A DNA stretch of 64,000 nucleotides, taken from NCBI GenBank assembly GCA_029339505.1, contig JAQISU010000167.1, forward strand, positions 527,001-591,000, written 5' to 3'. The notes beneath the pieces are model-generated. The model saw nothing but the letters and a program-made list of their open reading frames with translations. It searched no databases and was not told the origin of the DNA. Origin of the DNA: Unio delphinus (Eukaryota; Mollusca; Bivalvia; Unionida; Unionidae). The position numbers were made by a program, and so were the translations under genes. Below are positions 12,688 through 25,933 of the stretch, piece by piece (the stretch's first letter is position 1; each line of letters starts with the position of its first letter).

Positions 12688-13530
12688 AGAGGTCTCGCTA
12701 GCATTTAAAAACTAGGAGTCCGGGACTCCCTTTATGGTAAAAATAGGAGTTCCACCAGTAAAAGTTGCAGCCCCATCCTTGACAATGTTAAACTTTGCAG
12801 ATTAAAAGAACTGTTGGTTGTTATTGAGTTTAATTTCCACATTCTTTATAACACAGACATGTACAACCCTATCAGCCAATTTGGCGCGTCGGATAATTCT
12901 GCACACCGATAAATTCTTTCTGTAAATCTTGGATCACATGTTGGTTTGGTTGAAAATTCAATTTTTTGCTGAAATGCCAGAAAGAGTTCAAAGTAATGTA
13001 TTTCACTTCCATAGCCTGATGCATAAACATTACATCTTTTCAAAGATATGCACAGAATTAGGCCGCCATATCTCGAGTCATGGAAACATAAGGGTGATAT
13101 CCATTTGTCCAAACTTTATAATATTTTGAATATAATATTCTGGTGACAACTGCAGCTTTTCAATTTTTAAGCATTCCAGATTTTTTTTTTTGTCAATTGA
13201 ATTTGGTATGGGTTTTGCACCAATATTGGTAACGTTAGATACCCAGAATAACCTGACAGCGATGTAAATCTCGATAGTCCTTCAGGGTGAGAATGAATTT
13301 TGTCAATCCAAGGAATAGTTGTATTCCAAACACTAAGCCAGGCATCATGCACTTTCTTACACTTGGCTACTTTTTCCATCCAAATTGTCAGTTCTTTTAA
13401 CTTAAGCAATTTTCTGGATCTCATTAAAAACTTTGTCAGTTTGCCATTTAACCTCAAACTACTTATCCAAATTTGCAAACTACGTTTTGCCCTGATGTGT
13501 CTTGATTTTGAGGTCGCAGGCACTATTTAT
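12688..13530. repeat. Dispersed repeat, copy 2 of 2
   Basis: Partner of 10325-11026, diverged by many substitutions and indels. This copy extends further; its - strand frame at 13167-13523 contains HIRAKRSLQIWIS and a tryptophan-rich segment (WLSVWNTTIPWIDK). No family recognised. Confidence 0.68.
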
Positions 13531-13914
13531 TTGGCTAGTCAGAAATGAACAAAATAATATGTTATGTATATTTGATATAAGTCATTTATATTTATTTTTA
13601 TTGTTTGTTTGTTAGATTTAAATTTGGCATTTTAAGTTTTTAGATTCATTCATGGGGGGGGGGGGTGACCTGTACTTTACAGAATAAACACCAGGTGTTG
13701 ACCTCATTTCTGACCTGGCTTCAGAGTTGTAAACAAGCTTTTAAAACAACTGGTCGGTTCCAAGGACATTATGGAGCTTTATATAAACATCTTTCTATTT
13801 TTAGTTGGGTCATACGGTATTTACATGATTTCTTGAACGTAAATTTGTTCTGAGAGATTACTGAAGATCGCGTGACCACTTTCTTGTTTACATATAAAAG
13901 GTATATAAACTATG

Positions 13915-14117
13915 CCATCTCACCTCTGTCTGCGTGTGTTCAAGTCTAAGGTTCAGCAAATGTAGTTATGTGAGAATGCTTGCCAGTAGCTTCTAGTGGG
14001 TCGGTGGTTCTTTCTGAGGTTTGTCCGGTTTCTTCCTCCACCATTAATACTGGCTGCCATGAATAGCCTATATTGTGCTGAAAAATGGCGTTAAACCATA
14101 AAAAACAAAACAAAACA
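13915..14117 (+). mobile_element. SINE family A, copy 4 (5-prime truncated)
   Basis: Begins inside the tRNA-like head at CCATCTCACC, so the A box is missing while the B box and body remain. The 10-bp duplication ATAAACTATG at 13905-13914 and 14118-14127 shows it was truncated at insertion rather than eroded later. Confidence 0.88.
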
Positions 14118-14319
14118 ATAAACTATGTTTTGGAGCGAGCTATTCAGTAGAAGAAATTGGACTGTTAGAATATTAAGTTGTGTCGTTTGAGTTATTTTAA
14201 ATTAGCTTGGACTGGAAATTATGTAAATTCGTTTGGATCAAGAGGAATTATTTTGTTATTTATCTGTAAAAGAATTGTGCTCATAGACTTTTATTAAAAA
14301 GAACTGACTTCATCAAGTG

Positions 14320-14540
14320 ACATCGTCTTCCATAATGGATACTTCGCTGGGATTCGAACTTAGAATTATTTGGACATTTTGTTACCAGGACTTTTGCAAT
14401 TTCTCTAGTGGATAATATTTTGAATTATTTTTGGATTAATTTTGAAATTGATTCTTAAAACCATAAGTTTATTTCTTCTTTTCTGGAAAATATTTGTGCT
14501 CAATAAATTGTTTATTAAGTTTTACAAGCTTGTTATTTTT
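14320..14540 (+). repeat. Host dispersed repeat, empty-site paralogue of the Polinton target
   Basis: This sequence continues through GAATTATTTTTGGATTA (GATTA at 14434-14438) into ATTTTGAAATTGATTC and on to TTACAAGCTTGTT. Its left part matches 33050-33156 and its right part matches 48369-48480, which are the two flanks of the Polinton. It therefore represents an uninterrupted relative of the insertion target. An AATAAA-like signal and the ending may mean it is the end of a retroelement; I cannot name it. Confidence 0.72.
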
Positions 14541-15047
14541 ACTCTTTCTATGATACTGTTTATCCGAGCCTAAGCACGTAACAAATAGAAGCTAAAGTTC
14601 TGGTGTACTCTTATAATAACAACATGTACATCTCAGGATCTTTCTGTCTCTGAATTCAGTCATTGTAAATTTCAGCACATTTTCCCACCAAAGCTGATTT
14701 TCAAAGTCTTTGAACTTGCTGCCCAGCTACTGCTACATGTTCTTTTGATGTACTCTTATGAATACAGCAGGCATAACTGGGGGTATTTTAACCACTGAAT
14801 TATGTCACTGTAAATATCAGCAAAGCTAAAATGATAAGTAATTAACATTGACTTTGTCTCCCAGCTATTTGCATGCGTACAGAGGACTCCTGCATGGAGT
14901 GATTTCTGTGTCCCAGATCAAATATTTACATTCAAATACATGTAATTAAGTGTTTCCGAGATCTCTGTAAATACTCTATTAATTTCATGCAGGTAGGGTT
15001 CAATAAAAAGATTACTCTTCCTTTATCACAGACCACTCATTTTACCT

Positions 15048-15213
15048 ACATGGTGAGAGTATCCGCCTCAGATGCAGATTGCAGGTTCAAGTCATATCAA
15101 AGATTTGTAACAATGGTACTAGCAGCTGCCTCGCTTGACGCTCAGCACTGAGAGTTTAATTTTAGGACTGGTCAGTCAGGTGTCAGGATAATGTGACTGG
15201 GTGGGACATAAAA
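15048..15213 (+). mobile_element. SINE family B fragment
   Basis: Head-first copy in + orientation: CCGCCTCAGATGCAG, box B-like GGTTCAAGTC, then the shared body TGTCAGGATAATGTGACT. Ends are worn; no target duplication was found. Confidence 0.72.
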
Positions 15214-15573
15214 AGTTGTAAGCTTAAGATGAGCCAAGCATAAAGATGGAGAATTTTTTGTGTTGCTGTTGACAAGGGATCCCTTGTATTAAGATACCTC
15301 CTGAGAGGAAGAGACCTGGGTCAAACAATTGTACAGGTCCAGAAAATCATTGAGCTACATGTGCTGAGGCCACAGAGGAGGCTATGAGAATGATCTCAGC
15401 GGTGGAATTTCTGACTTTTTGTGGCCCTTGAGGAATCAATAAGACGGGTGGGAAAGCCTAAGCAAACAGCTGATCCCACTGGAGACTGAATGCATCCCTT
15501 GCCAAAGCTCCTTGATCCAGGACAGGAGAAACACAAATCGAGAGTCTGTTGCTGAGCAAATAGATCCACTAGG

Positions 15574-16279
15574 TAGTGTTGTTCCGATTATGGATTATAA
15601 TTGATCATCAGTTGGTTGAGCAAATCAATAAGATAATCGATTGTGAAACTCCATAATCGATTGTGTGCAAAAGAGTGACTACATTTATGTGTATGCAAAG
15701 CACAAAGGTTAGTAAAACTCCCAGCCACTAAAGTTGACCTGAAATTTATTATTCCCTTCACAACTACAAATAAAAAAACTTATGATTCATAATTAGGAAT
15801 ATATAGTTATTAATACATGGTCAAGTTGTTAAATTGTTGAGTTAATAAATTTAAACACATTTTGTTGATCTGCTTCAGTTAAATTGCAACATCTTTTGTA
15901 GTATTTATTAACAATGACAAACAAGAAAATTGTGTCCTTCTATACTTTAAATTATAGACACATCACATATGAATGAAAAAATTTGGGGAGATTGTAGCAG
16001 TATTTCAGTTACATATGACTGATCAGCCATAAAAAGTTGCGTTCATTTAACAAAGTTATAGAACAAAAGTAACACACAATTTAATATTATTGTCAAGTTA
16101 AAGAATACATGTCATTAAAAGAGATTACTCCTGTACATTTATAAATATATTGAACTCTTGATCAAAGATATAACTAAAAAAAATTTTAATTTGCTCTTAG
16201 TAACCGATTATAATCGATGATCAGTTGGTTGAGGGGAACCGATTATCGATTATGAATTTATGACGGATTCCCATCACTA
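15574..16279. mobile_element. 706-bp hAT-type non-autonomous element
   Basis: Ends TAGTGTTGTTCCGAT and, in reverse complement, TAGTGATGGGAATCCG. The 8-bp target duplication CCACTAGG is perfect at 15566-15573 and 16280-16287. Both subterminal regions hold ATAATCGAT-like motifs. No transposase frame. A second, inverted copy starts at 19338. Confidence 0.88.
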
Positions 16280-16287
16280 CCACTAGG

Positions 16288-17635
16288 GGCCTTCCCCATG
16301 GCAGGAACAGGGATTCTGTAACTTTTGAAACAAAACAGTAATTTATGGATGTGGTGATTCTAAATGCTAATTTGTCATTCTTACATGTAAAATAATAATT
16401 ATATTTATTAAAAAGTTAATATTATTTGCAATAAATGTACTTGTATTAACATATTTTAGATGTTGTTAAGTGTTTGGCAGTGTGTCCCTTTTCCCTCATT
16501 TGTGCTTCAGAGACCCCAAAATTTCTAATTTGACCCCCATGCTTTGATACCAAAGTTTGTTATTTACTCAGTCTGACCTCCAGTATGACACTAAGAAAAG
16601 GTTTTACTCTCAGTCTTGCACCACTAGGGGATACACTGTTATAGATAAATATCTGGACCACTGTGCACATGGTGTAATATCTCCCACAAGACCTGTGCTC
16701 TAACAATACACAATTTATAATGACATTAATCGTAGTATTAATCTACTAGCAGAAAAGAAATTAATCACAACATTTTGTTGAAGATTGTAAATTATATTGC
16801 CTTTTTCTATTTGCTAGTGTCTTTTCAGTGTTTGTTGTTTGTTTTTTGGTGGATTTTAGGGGTGGGGAGTTGTAGTCATCATTATATGTTGTAAAGTTCT
16901 TACAGCTTCTAAAGAGTATACAAAGTCCTCACTATTAATATTATATTATTATCATTATTATTATTAGTGGCTTCTTAATGCTCTGAGTGCCTCCTAACGG
17001 TGTTTATAGTAACACAGTAGATCCCAACAGCAACAATCGACATCACTTACCATCATTCAATAACATTTCGTAGTGACTCACGATGAATCACATTTGGAAG
17101 GTCAATTAATCTGTATAACTTGAAATGAACGGTTGGACATACTCTTGCTATAGGCGTAACTGAGTGCAAACATCGCCCTATTCCTCGCTACTATTTACAC
17201 GGATATTTAATTAAATTACATCCTTGACCAGACGTCCGTAGTTCCCCCACTCAAATTCACCATCATCGCTTAACGCAAATAAAAAATCAATAATGATTTG
17301 AGTTTGTTCGTTAAAAATTAACTTTGAATTCACGTTGTATATTATTAAATGTCTCAGTTTTAAATTTACATACCTTAAAATAGTGTTAAAAATTGAAAAA
17401 ATTAACAAACTCCCAAACGATTGTTAATGATCTAAAGGGCCTCAGGGAAGAAATAACTTCGTTGCAGACGAATCAAAGCAACATCGAATTACTGGCTGTC
17501 ATTTACAAGTAGGATCTACTTTTCTGAATTATTCGTAATCTTTTCATGATATTTTTTAAATTTAATACTTTTTTTGCAGATATCCTTTTTAAAATGAATT
17601 TTATTAAAAAAGAGAATACAACTAATTCTTACAGA
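16288..17635. other. Intergenic, nothing recognised
   Basis: AT-rich DNA with a short ATT repeat near 16940-16970. No supported gene or element. Confidence 0.5.
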
Positions 17636-17644
17636 TGTTAAGGT

Positions 17645-17841
17645 TGTTTTTTTTATGGTTTAACGCCAATTTTCAGCACAACATAGGCTACACATGGCGG
17701 CCAGTATTTATGGTGGAGAAGAACCCGGAAAACCCCCTTTCTCTCATAACTACATTTGCAGACTCTTAGACTCGAACCGACTCAGAGGTGAGATGGCAGT
17801 GATCCGTAACGGACAGCGCTTTAGACCACTCGGCGCCCCAG
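17645..17841 (-). mobile_element. SINE family A, copy 5
   Basis: Reverse orientation, head near 17841. The 9-bp direct repeat TGTTAAGGT flanks it at 17636-17644 and 17842-17850. Slightly shortened body compared with copy 2. Confidence 0.88.
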
Positions 17842-17850
17842 TGTTAAGGT

Positions 17851-19337
17851 AGTCTTCATCATCATCATCATCATCAGTCTCTTGACGTAGTGTGATCGTT
17901 GATGCACTGTGGTGCCGAACATCTTACAAAGTTACAACGTAACGTACCACTTTTTGGCACCAAAACATAAATATGTTATACATGTAACCTTGTAGTAATT
18001 GTATTAAGGTAGATCTTGTTCTAGATTTATCTTATTCATTATTTTTCTTAAAGTATTCAACCATTGTTTGTGATCACTTTATTGTGTCGTTTTGAGAATT
18101 TGATTACACCCAGCTTAAAATTGTGATTATCAGTTTTATTTTGCAGTTCATCAATTAATATTACTGGCACGATGATTATATAACTGCCCCATGAAGTACC
18201 ACAGACTCGTGTCTTTACTTACAATTTATATATCAGTCATACATGAGTTTCCATTGACCCTTGCCACCCCATTTTTGATATTTGGACATTCATGTTTGGG
18301 GTGTACAAGGATCAGAGGAAACTCGGACTAGTTATACATGTACTATAAATAGAAAGTAAAGTGAAAGACACTTTTCTCCCTTCTCTTGCATCCTATTTAA
18401 AAATCAACACCAAGCTTTACTTTGCATAGACTTTTATGCCTATGTTTAGCACAAGCATTCCAATTCATGTGCCTACTCAAGGTTTGACTTACTATCATAT
18501 CTTTTAGGAACGCCAGATCATTTTTCCATGCCATGATCACGCCTGTTTAATGTGTAGATCAGTGTTAAATTAGCTCAGAATGGTTTATTATCATGGTAAT
18601 TAATGTTGCTGTTGGTACATATTATAACTGCTATGTTTCATTTTTTAAAGTTTCTGTGGCTTTCACTATCATCTTTTTTTTAAAACTTCTGTCAGTCAAG
18701 GCACATAAACGTAAATCTGCAATGGTGGCCTACCTAGATCAACAAGTATTATGTACCTTTGTTTCTGACATTACTGATGGCAGAGCCCATCAATGCTTGG
18801 CACGAATTTTGCAGGAATTTTCTATGTTTTGCTCACATAGACTATAGGGCAGTTCCCAAGTAATTAATAAATTTATTTACAATGACTTTTGTATGTGGAT
18901 GGTGAGTAAAATCCTTCCTTTGACCCCATGGCATTAAATCCTTTAGAACACTCACCTTTTTACTATTGATCCCTGTAATTAAAAAACCCACATGTATCCA
19001 TCGATTATTGATTTGAAATATTAATTGCGGACACATTCTTATCACCCCAAGGTATGAGTAACATCAGGTCCAACCCAGGTATTAGTTACTAGTGATGTAG
19101 TCATTGGAGTATATGTAGTTTCCACTTGTTACTCTTACCTTGGGGTGATGCTGCCTTCCATGCATGTGTCAGCAGTTGAAATTTCTGATGCTCCATCAGT
19201 TGATCTCTGCCACCAGTAATTTCAGAAAAAGTAAAACTTATGGTGGAAAATTACTTATTATGTAGTTACGTGTTAGTCTTGGGGCTCACACAGACTAATG
19301 TACCACGGGGAAACAACTTTCTTATCATAGTATTCCA
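17851..19337. other. Intergenic with a short ATC microsatellite
   Basis: An (ATC)n run lies at about 17857-17876. Otherwise no exon, RNA gene or terminal repeats recognised. Confidence 0.5.
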
Positions 19338-19941
19338 TAGTGATGGGAATTGGACAGAAATTTATAATCGATAATTGTTTCTCCTTAACCAACTATATAT
19401 TCGGTTACTGAGAGCAAATTTTAATTTTTGTTAAACAGTTTTATCTATATCAGTTATATATGCTTATAAATATACAAGAGTAATATCTTGTAATGACCTG
19501 ACAATAATATTACATTGTGTGTTACATTGATCAGTCATATGTAACTGAAATACTGCTACAATCCCACGAAATTCTTTCGGTCATATGTGATGTGTTTATA
19601 ATTTATAGTATAGAAGGACATAATTTTCTTGTTTGTCATTGTTTATAAATACTACAAAAGATGTTGCAACTTAACTGAAACATCAACAAAATGTGTTTAA
19701 ATTTATTAACTCAACAATTTAAGAACTTGACCGTGTAATAATGACTATATATTCCTAATTACGAATCATAAGGTTTCATATTTGTAGTTGTGAAGGGAAT
19801 TAATAAATTTCAGGTCAACTTTAGTGGCTGGCTACTTACCTTTGTGCTTTGCATACAAATTAAAGGTAGTTTCCCTTTACACACAATCAGCTATGGAGTT
19901 CACAATCCATTATCTTGTTGGTTTGCTCAACCAATGAAGAG
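19338..19941 (-). mobile_element. hAT-type element, second copy, inverted and truncated
   Basis: Starts TAGTGATGGGAAT and follows 15574-16279 in reverse complement for nearly its whole length, with moderate divergence. The far terminus (the TAGTGTTGTTCC end) is missing. A SINE family A copy starts just after the last recognisable homology. Confidence 0.83.
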
Positions 19942-19953
19942 CTTTTAAGAACA

Positions 19954-20197
19954 GTGGTCGAGTGGTTTAAAGCACTCTACACTACGGATCACTGCCATCT
20001 CACCTTTGTCTGCATGGGTTCGAGTCTAAGATTCGGCTAATATAGTTATGTGTGAAAGCTTGCCAATAGCTTCTCATGGATCAGTGGTTCTTTCTGGGGG
20101 TTTTCCTCAGGTTCTTTGTCCAGCAATAATACTGGCTGCCATGTATAGCCTATCGTGTGTTGAAAAATGGCGTTAAACCCTACAACAACAACAACAA
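19954..20197 (+). mobile_element. SINE family A, copy 6
   Basis: Head with AGTGGTTTAAAGCAC and B box GGTTCGAGTCT, family-A body, and an (AAC)n tail. The perfect 12-bp target duplication CTTTTAAGAACA lies at 19942-19953 and 20198-20209. Confidence 0.92.
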
Positions 20198-20209
20198 CTT
20201 TTAAGAACA

Positions 20210-22023
20210 ATTAAAATGATTGGCATATATTTAGCCTTTGCTGCCTTTTAAAAAACAGTGGCCAAACAGCTACATGCAAGTGGTACATAGCCCATTCTAA
20301 CCTCCGCTGCAATTTTTCTGGTGCCTTAGCTTCAGTATATGCTGAAGCACAGATAAAGATTCATGAATGAATCTTTTGCCTTATTGACAACATCAGTGAG
20401 AGAATTTTCATTAACATGATATGGATGAATTTTAGAAGTTATTGATAAAGGATGAAATCATCCAGATAATATCTATAATCTGCTACAGGTTTTACTTGTA
20501 GTGAGAGGGGTTGGTTGTCCTGATAAATATTACAATCAAATGATAATTGGGTTATATTAACAAGATTTTAATGAAATACACATGCCAAGATTATATCCTG
20601 ACCTCAAATATGACAGTCTCAGCTAAGTAACATTACAGGTGAGTGGTACTGAACTAAATTGTTTGAGCGAACTGGTCAGGTGTAACTTGGTAATATGTAC
20701 TATCAGATTAACATTACAGATGTGTGTTACAACTCTATACATTTTTATATAGTTTTAAAAAAGTAACAAGAAAGAGCAAACCTGACAAATTTGTATAATT
20801 GAATAATATAGTGTCTTTCACAAAAATACAGAGTGAAAGAATACAAAATAATTTATTATATGGTGAATAAATTGCTAAAGCCCAAAATGTTCATTCAATT
20901 CCAAACATTTCTTATCATCCAAATTAATTCCAAAGGTAGTCTAACTGATATTTTGTATTGTATTGTAATGCTGCATCAACAATACAGAAGAATCACTATG
21001 TTATAATCCCAAAGTGTTAAATGAATTCACAATAAATCCATTGTTCTGTATCCAGTTATTCATGAAATGAATGAGAACTGCAGTTCCAACAAATGATTAA
21101 ATTAAATAAATCTTCTCAGTATACTGAACACTTCCAAGTCTGGTAGTGCATGTACTACTTAGAATGCTAATATGCAATAGAGAGAATTCAATATGATGCT
21201 GTGAATGAATCATCTTGGCATTTCAAAATCATTTTATCAGTAAATGGATCTAACACTGACTAGGTAATTATTGGCCTTTCACTAAAAATTATGTCCTTGT
21301 AGGATAACATGATTGTTTCCTTGTACTTATAGCATGACTTGACCTTGGAGCTTTATGAATGAATCAATGCACTTAACATCTTACAGTGCCAACTTTCTAT
21401 CATCGATGTTTGCATTAAATATGCCATCAACTAAATGACATATACAAAACTATTGTTATGAATAAAATACATATGCATAACATTTGAAAATCAAAAGTGA
21501 TGCTACTATATGTGGGAGAGTGATAGTGAAATTTAGATTGGAACTGTTTGCATGTTGGAAGAGTAGTTATTATAAAAACACTTGGGATTTTAATTGTATA
21601 GATGCATAATTAGTAATGGGAGAGCTTTTGTATAAATTTATAATATTGACATTAATGCAGGTGAAATCAACAACATAGACAATGAAGCATGAGTATCTTT
21701 AAAATTTATTTAAAAAAGTATTTTAAATTAGCATATTGTCATCTTATGATACAGTGTATGTGGCAAGGTTTGACAAACACAATAAGTGCTGCTGGATTAA
21801 AAATTTATTTGAGCTTGTTCCTAAAGTGTAAAAGATGGCAAGCAAGAGGCTGAGCAAGTTTTTCTAGCAAGTTTTAAAATTTAAATGAAATAAATGATGA
21901 ATCATTTGTTTGCAAAAGTGCATGTAACATATTCATGGCTATATTCTTTATTTACTAGATTTGCCTAAATGTTAATAACACTCATACTCTGTTATGTGTA
22001 GATAGTATGGATTATATTTTCAG
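20210..22023. other. Upstream of the first TANGO2 coding exon, nothing recognised
   Basis: AT-rich; presumably intron or 5-prime flank of TANGO2. No upstream non-coding exon or promoter can be placed by eye. Confidence 0.5.
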
Positions 22024-22213
22024 GTGCTGTATTTGAGAGTCAGTCCATGTCTTTAAGTCGCAATAAACAGGATGTGTATACTTTTCTTTTATGTTGATGA
22101 TGATGCAGACAACAATGGATACAGACTGATTTTAGCCAGCAATAGAGATGAATCATGGACCAGACCAACAAAACCAGCCTCATTCTGGGGAACCAGTCCA
22201 GATTGTATTGGTG
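22024..22213 (+). CDS. TANGO2: TANGO2 homologue, first coding exon
   Basis: An acceptor (TTATATTTTCAG) ends at 22023; 48 nt of leader precede the ATG at 22072; the exon runs to a GTGAGA donor at 22214 in phase 1. The peptide opens MCILFF and contains the family-defining ASNRDE box, then FWG. TANGO2/NRDE proteins carry this motif near the N terminus; the N-terminal Cys-2 and the Asn-Arg-Asp-Glu motif are conserved. TANGO2 is linked to mitochondrial and ER-Golgi lipid or haem handling, and its biochemistry is still debated. The phase fits the exon at 24135. Confidence 0.93.
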
Positions 22214-24134
22214 GTGAGAATAAGAGAGCACTCACCAGTTACATGTACATGTATTATGTATTTTTGAGCTAGAGACATGTAAGGTGAAGTTGTTTTCATT
22301 TTAAACATGGACAGTGGAGTGAATGTTGTCATACTTCTATGATACATTGATGTAATGACTGGCTGCCATTTCTTTGGATATTGTACTTTTGGAAATTGTA
22401 CATGACCTAAGCAAACTGTTAACTAAAATGTTCCCTTGTGCTTAGAAAATCAGCCTGAATTAGTCATCTAAAGTACACTAGCCTGAGAAACTATTAAAAT
22501 AGGGAAAATAAATTTTGCCAGACTAGACAAAACCAGCTTCTCAAAGTGCAATGAATACATTACTAAATAATAAAATGTAATAAAAGGTTTTCTGCTTTTT
22601 TTACAATTTACCTCTGAAGTTCTCAGAATTTACTTGTTTTTCTTGGGGCTTTTTAAAATCAGATATGGCTATCAACTGGAACTGTTTAAACCTTAGAGGT
22701 ATAATTTTCAGATTTACACAGCAGGATAAATTTACACTGTTCAAGAGAAGATCAGTATGGTGTGCCTCTCATCAGGTCAGTGCATAAGTTAGTTAAAAAT
22801 TTTTTGAATAAATTAAAAGTGTAAACATATTGCAAAAAGAAGTTAATCAACCTTCACTAAATGTACAGAATATAAAAGGCATTATTTTTATTTATTGTCC
22901 CAATATATTTGATAGAAATTAAAATCATTTGATTCTTGAAATTTGACCTGATTGTTAATTGTAATGTTTTGGTCTTTCCGTAGTTGGTAATCATTCATTG
23001 ATTTTCAAATTTCAATCAGTAAAACTTTCATTGTTAATTAGTGGACCATAATTTTAACTACATGGCGTAAAGTGTAATGAGCTAAGTCATTCAAGTGATA
23101 GAAGTGCAACTTTCCCAAAATTGATATTGTCTTCTAACGCTAATTCTTCTAACGATAACATTTGATAATAGTGTTTACAATTGGTCATTGTCATGATTTT
23201 GCCTGAACATCTGTGGAAGCCAAGTCTTTGTATGGGAGAGACCATTTACATTTCTGAAAAGGGGATGGGACTAATCATGAAAACTGTTTACTTATTCTGG
23301 TTTGTGGTATAAACAAAGGATACGATGTCATTCCTTGCTTTTCTTGAAACAACCTTATCTTGCAATGATTGAAAAATAATACTAGTTAGAAATAATAAAT
23401 TTAGCCACATAAAATTAAATAAATGTCTCTTACAATACATGTGCGTAAGAATTGAATAGTTCATAGCTGTATACATGTATATTCATTCTCATAAGTATAA
23501 ATTTAGTGTCTTATTTTTTGTTGTTTGTGTTTTTAAACAGAAGCTGCTGCTATCTGGAATTTAATTGTCCATGCCTCAAAAGGTTACTTTTCATGTTCGA
23601 AACGTAGGATAAATTTACACTATTCAAAAGATGCTCAACAAAGTCAGCACCTCATCAAGTCAGCATGCATGTTTTCTAAATGTATGGAATATACAAGACT
23701 TTTAAAATTTATATTGTTCACATGTATGATCAAAATAAATACCACTGATTGCTGAAATGGCAGTTGATTGTTAATTACTCATAACATATAGGTCTTTCCA
23801 TGGGTGCTCATCACTGATTGGCTGTTCAAATGTCAACCAGTAATTCCAGTCAGTTTCTCCATGGTTGAGATGCCGTCGTCATGCCAGCCAAGGCATAGTG
23901 GTGATTTTATACATACATGTATTGCATCGCTCTGTTGCAGAGTGTTTTTGCAAAGTGAAAGTGGTTGGGATTAAATACTTAAGAGTTTATGTTCATCTAT
24001 TTGATCCTGTTTCCTGTAATATATGTTCCTAACCCACAAAAGATTGAATACTCGCAATATTTTGAGTACAATTATTCTCTCATGTTTTTAATTTTCATTG
24101 TAATTCAAATGCCAATTTACTATGTATTTCCTAG
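22214..24134. other. TANGO2 intron 1 with an internal diverged duplication
   Basis: Around 22690-23050 and 23600-23870 the sequence repeats with heavy divergence: GGATAAATTTACACT occurs at about 22726 and 23609, followed in both by CATCA(G/A)GTCAG, then GATTGTTAATT and GGTCTTTCC. The function is unknown; it is probably an old duplicated repeat. Confidence 0.6.
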
Positions 24135-24251
24135 GTCTTGATGACGAACCAGGGCGTGAAGGAGGAACCTGGCTGGGGATTAGTAAAGAGGGTAAAGTGG
24201 CTGCTGTTTTGAACATTCTGGATATTGTACACCCAGATAAAAAAGGGAGAG
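24135..24251 (+). CDS. TANGO2: TANGO2 homologue, exon 2
   Basis: Acceptor TATTTCCTAG ends at 24134; donor GTAATA at 24252. Entered in phase 1 from exon 1 and left in phase 1. The peptide contains REGGTWLGISKEGKVAAVLN, the second hallmark of the family (GGTWLG). The break after the short Gly-rich turn matches the vertebrate exon structure as I know it. Confidence 0.95.
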
Positions 24252-25933
24252 GTAATACATTGTTCCCTCACTAAAAAACCATTAAATAAACTGCATCCTC
24301 TCTTGTAATGTGGCTATGGTTATAAATCCTATTTGTGAGTTTAATCTATTCTATTATTTAATTGTATTTTATTTTCTTAGATTTTGAGAACAAAGTAAAT
24401 AGAGCATATCTGAGGTGGGGGGGGGGGCATAAGCAAATATTTCTTGAGTGACATGAAACGAGTATTTTCATGAGTGCAAAAATGCCAAAAGTTTCCACTG
24501 TACCTGTGAAATAATTTCTTAATATCCATACAAAAATGTAGATTTTCGTCATGTTATGTATTTGGAAATTTGAAAAAAAAGAACATGCATCTACAATTAT
24601 TTGATCAGCAGATTGACTACAGCAAACTAAACAAAACTTTTATTTCTGTTTTATTATATATTTTTATAATGAGGAAGTTTGGAGAAAAAAAATACCATAT
24701 TTATACTACACTCATGAAATCTTATAGCCAGCATAAATACTTTGTATTTTATGTTAATTTTTGGTAATAACAGGCAAAAGAAAGAAGACAAAAAATCAAC
24801 AGTCAAGCATCTGTAGGACATTAATCAGTCAACTCTTACTACCACGAAACTAAACTTATCATGAGAAATAGTTTGGTATAGGACAAGTCGTTATACCATT
24901 AATCACATTGATTAAAAATATTGTTCATGCATGAAGAAAAAAAAATTTATATTTTTCAATAGGTCTGATTGAATAAATATTAGAAACTTCAAGCAGGATA
25001 TAAATTATATCAAAATTCGTGTATGAGTATAACGCGCAAATTGTAAGTAGATGTTGGTGAAGACTTGAAGATGAAACTCAGCAATAAAAATTGGGAGTTA
25101 ATGGTAAGTTCAGTTACGATGTCAACTCTTTATTTCTTTCCTCTGTATCAGTTCATAATAGATGTTACTTTCATTCACTATCACTACTGCTATAAATAAC
25201 TCTTTTCCTTTGAACTATTATGGTCCAGCTGGGCTACATGCTGGTGAAGTTCAGAATATACATTTAGGTAATGATCCTGCCACCACCACCCCACCTGCCA
25301 ACCAATTTTATGGGCAATGAATTTTTACTGTCTGCTGGACATTTGCACAAAGTTGATTGGCTGCATGCTGTTTTGTTGATCATTGGAATGAATGTGTTAT
25401 TACTGGACATGCAACTTTGTCCTGGGGATGTATCTGCCTTGTAGCTTTTCATGATGTGGGAGAACGTAATGTCAGTAAACAACAGTGATAGTGCTTTATA
25501 CATTGAATAGGGTATTGAGCTTATTATAATAACTGAGGCTATTTATATTTTTGGTGTCTAGTAGTTTGCACTTTGGAGGCAAGCCCTGATTGGAAAGCTT
25601 TTAAAAATTTAGATCATGTGATTATTTTAATTAGAAATTTATGACATAAGCAAGTTATGTAGTCATAGATTACAATAAATTCTGACACAGGGAGAATATT
25701 TGAGTGCATCTGAAATCACTTAACATATTTTCCAGCCTATAAGTCGATGCGGATTATAAGTCAAATTCACTAATTTTGTAAATTTCCATCCTTCGTACAT
25801 ATATAAGTCGATTTGGAGTATCAGAAAAAGCGAAGTCAATAACTTGGCTTCGTATTTTACACTAGTAACTTCTGGTTTCATTAATATTAATGGTACCACT
25901 GTTTGATATAATTTCAACTTGCATATGACTTAC
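24252..25933. other. TANGO2 intron 2, first part
   Basis: AT-rich, with a G10 run near 24417. A segment at about 25726-25830 holds two TATAAGTCGAT-type copies that resemble the ends of Tc1/mariner-pogo MITEs, but I found no matching far end. Confidence 0.45.
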
